DNA from: Bacteroidales bacterium UBA1800
GTDB lineage: Bacteria; Bacteroidota; Bacteroidia; Bacteroidales; VadinHA17
Direction of reading: 5' to 3'
Length of the DNA stretch: 34,099 nucleotides
NCBI GenBank assembly: GCA_002319915.1
Contig: DCFQ01000048.1
Span: 1-34,099 of the forward strand
Made by a program: the position numbers and the translations under genes. This document shows positions 30,340 through 34,099 of the stretch, piece by piece. Numbering within the stretch: position 1 is the stretch's first letter; each line of letters begins with the position of its first letter. The notes beneath the pieces are model-generated. The model was not told the DNA's origin. It saw only the letters and a list, made by a program, of their open reading frames with translations, and ran no database searches.

Positions 30340-33300
30340 ATGAAACTTTCTGTCTTAAGATCCGGATCATTCATTATTGTCCTTCTCATAATTACGGCTT
30401 TGACTTCCTGTAATAAAGAGGTCCCTGCAAGCGGGAGGATAAATGATTTCAAATCGCTTACAGCCCAATTCAAGGAACCTTCAAAAGAGTTCACGACGGC
30501 ACCTTTTTTCGTCTGGAATTATAAGATCACCAGGGGGGAGATCGATCACTATATGAATGAGTTCAAAAAGCAGGGCAGCAGCCAGGTCTTTATACATCCC
30601 AGACCCGGCCTTGTTACGGAATACCTTTCGGATGAATGGTTCGACCTTTTCAAATACACCGTTGAGAAGGGGAAACAGCTTGAAATGAATGTATGGATCT
30701 ACGACGAGAACTCCTACCCCAGCGGCTTCGGAGGCGGTCATGTCCCCGATCAGATGCCGGAATCATATAACCAGGGACAGGGTCTCGAAATGAAGAAGTT
30801 TGAATCCCTGCCCGACACAGCTAACAGGTATTTCCTTTGCCTTAAAGAAGATAATGGCAAATACACAGATATTACTGCTTCCGTTAAAAATGAGATGGGA
30901 AAACCCGGGAAATACCTGCTGTTCCATAAAACCTACAACGGGAAAAGCGACTGGTACGGCGGCTTTTCATATGTCGATCTCCTGTACCCGGGTGTTACGG
31001 AGAAGTTCATTGAGATCACCATGAAAGGATACGAAAAGTCCGTTGGCACCGATTTCGGGCAAACCGTTCCCGGAACCTTCACCGATGAGCCGCAGATCAC
31101 CTCACCGGGAGGGATAAGATGGACACCTGATCTTTTTGATGCATTTCAGAAGAAATGGAATTACGATCTCAGGACACAGCTTCCCTCACTTTTCGAAGAA
31201 ACCGGGGACTGGAAAAAAGTGCGGCACGATTATACACAGACATTGTTGCAGCTGTTTATCGACAGGTGGGCCAAACCGTGGAACCGGTACTGTGAGGAAA
31301 AAGGGTTGAAATTCACCGGCCACTACTGGGAACATGAATGGCCGAACATGCAGCCCGGCGGGGACAATATGGCAATGTACGCCTGGCACCAGGTCCCGGC
31401 CATTGATATGCTTTTCAACCAGTGGAATGATGTTAGCTCCAAAGCCCAGTTCGGCAATGTGAGATCGGTTAAGGAACTCGCAAGTGCAGCAAACCAGACC
31501 GGGCGCCAGAGAAAGCTCAGTGAGACCTATGGCGGGGCCGGATGGGAACTTTCATTCACCGATATGAAGAGGCTCGGGGATTGGGAATATGCCCTGGGTG
31601 TAAACCTGATGAACCAGCATCTGGCCCATATTACGCTTGCCGGTGCGAGGAAATATGACTATCCCCTCACTTTCACCTACCATGAACCATGGTGGAATGA
31701 CTACAAATATATTAATGATCATTATGCAAGATTGTCTCTTTCCCTTTCATCCGGGTACCAGAAGAATGATATCCTCATACTGGAACCTACGACAACAGCC
31801 TGGCTGTATGATTCATATGTCCAGGACAATCCAAAAGTAAATGAAATAGGACAGTCATTCCAGTCATTCATTACAAAGCTTGAAAAGGCCCAGGTGGAAT
31901 ATGACATGGGTTCGGAAAACATCATAAAGGACAGGGGCTCAGTCAAAAACAACAGGTTCATTGTCGGGGAGTGCAGCTACTCTACCCTGGTGATTCCCCC
32001 GATGATGGAAAACCTTGACCTTCCCACTTTCAGCCTTATCAAATCGTTTGTCGCCAACGGCGGGAAGCTTGTTGCATTTTCACATCCGTCGCTTGTGAAT
32101 GGGGAGACTGACAGCGGGCTGGCCGGCTTCCTTGATAAAAACAGCGATAAAATTACTTTCGTCCAGGAACTTACTGCTGAAAACATCCCGCAGTACTTCT
32201 CATCAGCCGACGCGAAATTCAACCTCTTCGCCGGAAAGGACCTCTACCACCACAGGAGGATCCTCGCCGACGGACAGCTGTTGTTCCTTGCAAACTCAAG
32301 TCTAACAGATCACAGCACGGGCTCTGCCGAGCTGAAGGGTACCGATGTGATCGAGATGAACACGGTTACCGGGCAGCTCTCCGGCTACCAGATCGGCGCC
32401 GGGGGAGAAAAAGTTACTTTTTCATGGGATATCCCGCCTGCCGGGAGCCTGCTGCTGTTCATCCCGTCAGGGAAGAGCGAATCGCTTCCTGCTCCGGGAG
32501 TCCCGATGTCGTGCGCTGCAGTGCCTCTGCAGGGTGAACTAAGGATCACAAAAGACTCTGTCAACGCTGTTCCGCTGGAATTCTGTGATGTTATGGTCGG
32601 AGGTGTGGTCACAAAGGATCTGAACACCTATGATGCTGCTGATAAAGTATTTAAATTTCACGGTTTCAGGAACGGCAATCCGTGGAACACATCGGTGCAG
32701 TTCAGGACAGGGATAGTTGACCGGGACACTTTCCGCACCGGCACCGGGTTTACCGCCACATACCATTTCAATGTGAAGGGTGCGTTCGACCGATCCGGGA
32801 TGCGCGTTGTGGTGGAAAGACCTGAGCTCTGGGCAGTGTCGGTCAATGGCACCACGGTCACTCCCGATCCCGGGAAATGGTGGCTCGACAGGTCGTTCGG
32901 CGTATTCGGCATCGGCTCTCTTGTAAGGACAGGCGATAACGTCATTTCGCTGAATGTCAGCCCAATGAAGATCCATGCGGAAATCGAGCCTGTTTATGTT
33001 ATTGGGGATTTCTCTGCAGTGCCTGAAGAAAAAGGCTGGTCGATAGCTGCCCCGGCAGCCGGTCTGGTAACCGGCTCGTGGAAAGGACAGGGTATGCCGT
33101 TCTATTCCTGGGGTGTGAACTATACCAGGGAATTCACAATTGACAATCCTGACGGCAAGTACATCGTTTCCGTGCCAAACTGGAAGGGAACGCTGGCGGA
33201 GGTAAAAGTGAACGGAACAGCGGCTGATCCGGTCGCATTCCCACCATATGAATCCGATGTGACTGACCTTATCAATCCCGGGGTCAATACCGTGGAGGTT

Positions 33301-33474
33301 AAGGTCTTCGGAAGCCTCAAGAACCTGCTCGGCCCTCACTTCAACAACCCTGCTCCGGGACTGGTTTCGCCGTGGCACTGGAGGTATGTGAAATCATTTC
33401 CTCCCGGGAAGGATTACCAGCTGCTTGATTATGGGATGATGGATGAGTTCTATCTTCTGAATAGGAAATATTAG
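30340..33474 (+). CDS. GH106-like glycoside hydrolase lipoprotein (alpha-L-rhamnosidase-like)
   Basis: 1044 aa with a lipoprotein signal (lipobox LTSC, lipidated Cys24), so probably anchored to the outer membrane. The N-terminal half is a distorted TIM barrel with PFFVWNYKITRGEIDHYMNEFKKQG and WIYDENSYPSGFGGGHVPDQ (residues about 118-137), the latter typical of GH106. Candidate acidic catalytic residues are Glu250 (TFTDEPQ) and Glu395 (KLSETYGG). A beta-galactosidase-like trimer domain (about 480-720) and two beta-sandwich modules follow (about 790-1040). Known GH106 enzymes remove L-rhamnose from pectin side chains. The match is by motif recognition; the exact linkage is inference. Confidence 0.78.
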   Translation: MKLSVLRSGSFIIVLLIITALTSCNKEVPASGRINDFKSLTAQFKEPSKEFTTAPFFVWNYKITRGEIDHYMNEFKKQGSSQVFIHPRPGLVTEYLSDEWFDLFKYTVEKGKQLEMNVWIYDENSYPSGFGGGHVPDQMPESYNQGQGLEMKKFESLPDTANRYFLCLKEDNGKYTDITASVKNEMGKPGKYLLFHKTYNGKSDWYGGFSYVDLLYPGVTEKFIEITMKGYEKSVGTDFGQTVPGTFTDEPQITSPGGIRWTPDLFDAFQKKWNYDLRTQLPSLFEETGDWKKVRHDYTQTLLQLFIDRWAKPWNRYCEEKGLKFTGHYWEHEWPNMQPGGDNMAMYAWHQVPAIDMLFNQWNDVSSKAQFGNVRSVKELASAANQTGRQRKLSETYGGAGWELSFTDMKRLGDWEYALGVNLMNQHLAHITLAGARKYDYPLTFTYHEPWWNDYKYINDHYARLSLSLSSGYQKNDILILEPTTTAWLYDSYVQDNPKVNEIGQSFQSFITKLEKAQVEYDMGSENIIKDRGSVKNNRFIVGECSYSTLVIPPMMENLDLPTFSLIKSFVANGGKLVAFSHPSLVNGETDSGLAGFLDKNSDKITFVQELTAENIPQYFSSADAKFNLFAGKDLYHHRRILADGQLLFLANSSLTDHSTGSAELKGTDVIEMNTVTGQLSGYQIGAGGEKVTFSWDIPPAGSLLLFIPSGKSESLPAPGVPMSCAAVPLQGELRITKDSVNAVPLEFCDVMVGGVVTKDLNTYDAADKVFKFHGFRNGNPWNTSVQFRTGIVDRDTFRTGTGFTATYHFNVKGAFDRSGMRVVVERPELWAVSVNGTTVTPDPGKWWLDRSFGVFGIGSLVRTGDNVISLNVSPMKIHAEIEPVYVIGDFSAVPEEKGWSIAAPAAGLVTGSWKGQGMPFYSWGVNYTREFTIDNPDGKYIVSVPNWKGTLAEVKVNGTAADPVAFPPYESDVTDLINPGVNTVEVKVFGSLKNLLGPHFNNPAPGLVSPWHWRYVKSFPPGKDYQLLDYGMMDEFYLLNRKY

Positions 33475-33557
33475 GCGGGAGGCGGGAGGCGACAGGCAAC
33501 AGGGGGCAGGCACGAGGCAGCAGGCGTCAGGGGGCAGGCACGAGGGGGCAGACACCT
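33475..33557. repeat. G-rich degenerate tandem tract
   Basis: Starts directly after the GH106-like stop. It begins with GGCGGGA units and contains two identical 18-mers, CAGGGGGCAGGCACGAGG, at 33500-33517 and 33528-33545 (period 28). The + strand is almost free of T. A related sequence in inverted orientation sits at the right end of the window (34081-34099). The G runs could form quadruplex structures. Confidence 0.7.
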
Positions 33558-33588
33558 GAAGGAATAATATTAAATAAGAAACAGGGGA

Positions 33589-33960
33589 TTAAAGCAATTT
33601 TTTCTTTCGGTGCCTGATCAGTAGTATTATCATTGCACTTATATCTTCACACTCCCGATCCGATTCGTTATATTTATCATCCTGAAGACAGCCTATTTCC
33701 TGGCTTATTGCGAGTTGCGTAATTAACTCCGCCGTAGAACCTCTTGCAATAAATAAATGTCGGATACTTTGACGGTCAGTCTCAAAGCCATCACCTTCAG
33801 CAATATTAGAAGGAATTGACACTGATGATCTTCTAATCTGATCTGACAACCCGAAATCATGTTTAAATAGGACAGATTCAGTTAGTTTATAAATATCAAC
33901 AGCCAAGCTTTTTGATAATTGCCATACCTTTAACTCTTTAAAATTCCCATAATGCAGCAT
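33589..33960 (-). CDS. Four-helix-bundle protein (S23/IVS type)
   Basis: 123 aa matching the S23-type four-helix bundle family (TIGR02436-like): FKELKVWQLSKSLAVDIYKLTESV, then FGLSDQIRRSSVSIPSNIAEGDGFETDRQSIRHLFIARGSTAELITQLAIS. Family members were first found inside 23S rRNA intervening sequences and also occur alone, as here; no rRNA is present. They are homopentameric and of unknown role; the DGR accessory protein Avd is a relative, but no reverse transcriptase or template repeat is nearby. The gene is clearly more AT-rich than the rest of the window and lies between inverted G-rich repeats, which suggests acquisition as a small mobile or passenger unit. Confidence 0.88.
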   Translation of the reverse strand: MLHYGNFKELKVWQLSKSLAVDIYKLTESVLFKHDFGLSDQIRRSSVSIPSNIAEGDGFETDRQSIRHLFIARGSTAELITQLAISQEIGCLQDDKYNESDRECEDISAMIILLIRHRKKKLL

Positions 33961-34080
33961 TTTAGATAGTTAGACAATATTCATTACCACATTATAAATT
34001 TATTAAATTCTCATAATACAAGATGAAATACTCCATTTTTAATGGAACCCGGATTTCTCTTCTATATAATTGAGCCTATT

Positions 34081-34099
34081 CCCCGGCACCTGACGCCTG
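34081..34099. repeat. Inverted partial copy of the G-rich tract
   Basis: The reverse complement of the last 19 bases begins CAGGCGTCAGG, identical to 33521-33531 in the tract on the other side of the four-helix-bundle gene. It is cut by the window end. Confidence 0.5.

Noticed and set aside
26162..33474. Canonical polysaccharide utilisation locus
   Set aside because: No SusD homologue, and the TonB receptor is shorter than SusC and lacks the SusC-type features; no hybrid two-component system or anti-sigma factor nearby.
33475..33557. CRISPR array
   Set aside because: The repeated units are irregular, overlapping and too short, without unique spacers or cas genes.
33589..33960. Diversity-generating retroelement accessory protein (Avd)
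   Set aside because: Avd is related to the four-helix-bundle family, but no reverse transcriptase, template repeat or variable repeat is in the window, and the sequence is the S23-like type.

Overview
The window looks like a chromosomal segment of an uncultured, free-living member of the Bacteroidota (Bacteroidales/Marinilabiliales-like). The evidence is gene content (CarboxypepD_reg-type TonB-dependent receptor, lipoprotein glycosidases, GH106-like and GH42 enzymes, PmoA/DUF6807, DUF5009, S23-type four-helix-bundle protein), Bacteroidota-type promoters (TAnnTTTG -7 box, sometimes with a TTTG -33 box), weak Shine-Dalgarno sequences, and the CACAGAG-type and CCGCAAAG-type intergenic repeats common in this phylum. 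No RNA gene, CRISPR array or transposase gene was seen.

Region 1 (1-14369) is an amino-acid biosynthesis block, all on the + strand. The complete histidine pathway (hisG-hisD-hisC-hisB-hisH-hisA-hisF-hisIE, 66-7039) has overlapping genes except for a repeat-bearing gap before hisIE. It is followed by an aromatic operon: pheA, a class I/II aminotransferase, tyrA, a fused DAHP synthase-chorismate mutase, and aroA (7323-12575). A stand-alone tryptophan synthase beta chain of the TrpB2 type follows (13008-14369).

The most interesting content lies in the gaps of this block and is not in a standard gene list. Upstream of pheA a 20-codon ORF (7178-7240) with 5 Phe and 5 Tyr codons precedes a strong terminator and an alternative antiterminator pairing. 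Upstream of trpB2 a 16-codon ORF (12843-12893) with two Trp codons precedes a 12-bp terminator, with a pairing set that fits the classical 1:2 / 2:3 / 3:4 attenuation logic. The window opens on an intrinsic terminator just before hisG, probably the end of a third attenuator whose leader peptide lies outside. Three amino-acid units in 13 kb thus appear to be controlled by translation-coupled attenuation.

Region 2 (14491-25768) is an accessory carbohydrate/metabolism region: a secreted NIPSNAP protein and a secreted PmoA/DUF6807 protein (- strand); a deoxyribonucleotidase-like HAD protein; DUF5009 membrane acyltransferase-like protein, SDR and exported GH42 glycosidase (+ strand, closely packed); a GNAT acetyltransferase and an MFS transporter (overlapping, - strand); a Tat-exported GH5-like glycosidase (+); and a serine beta-lactamase-like lipoprotein hydrolase (-).

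Region 3 (26162-33474) is a + strand outer-membrane uptake/sugar unit: small lipoprotein, TonB-dependent receptor (start overlapping the previous stop), an arabinose/fucose isomerase-like protein, and a large GH106-like lipoprotein. No SusD homologue is present, so it is not a canonical polysaccharide utilisation locus.

Region 4 (33475-34099) is AT-rich and holds an S23-type four-helix-bundle gene between G-rich repeat tracts in inverted orientation. Several imperfect palindromic repeats sit in the gaps, including a 123-bp nested palindrome at 25861-25983.
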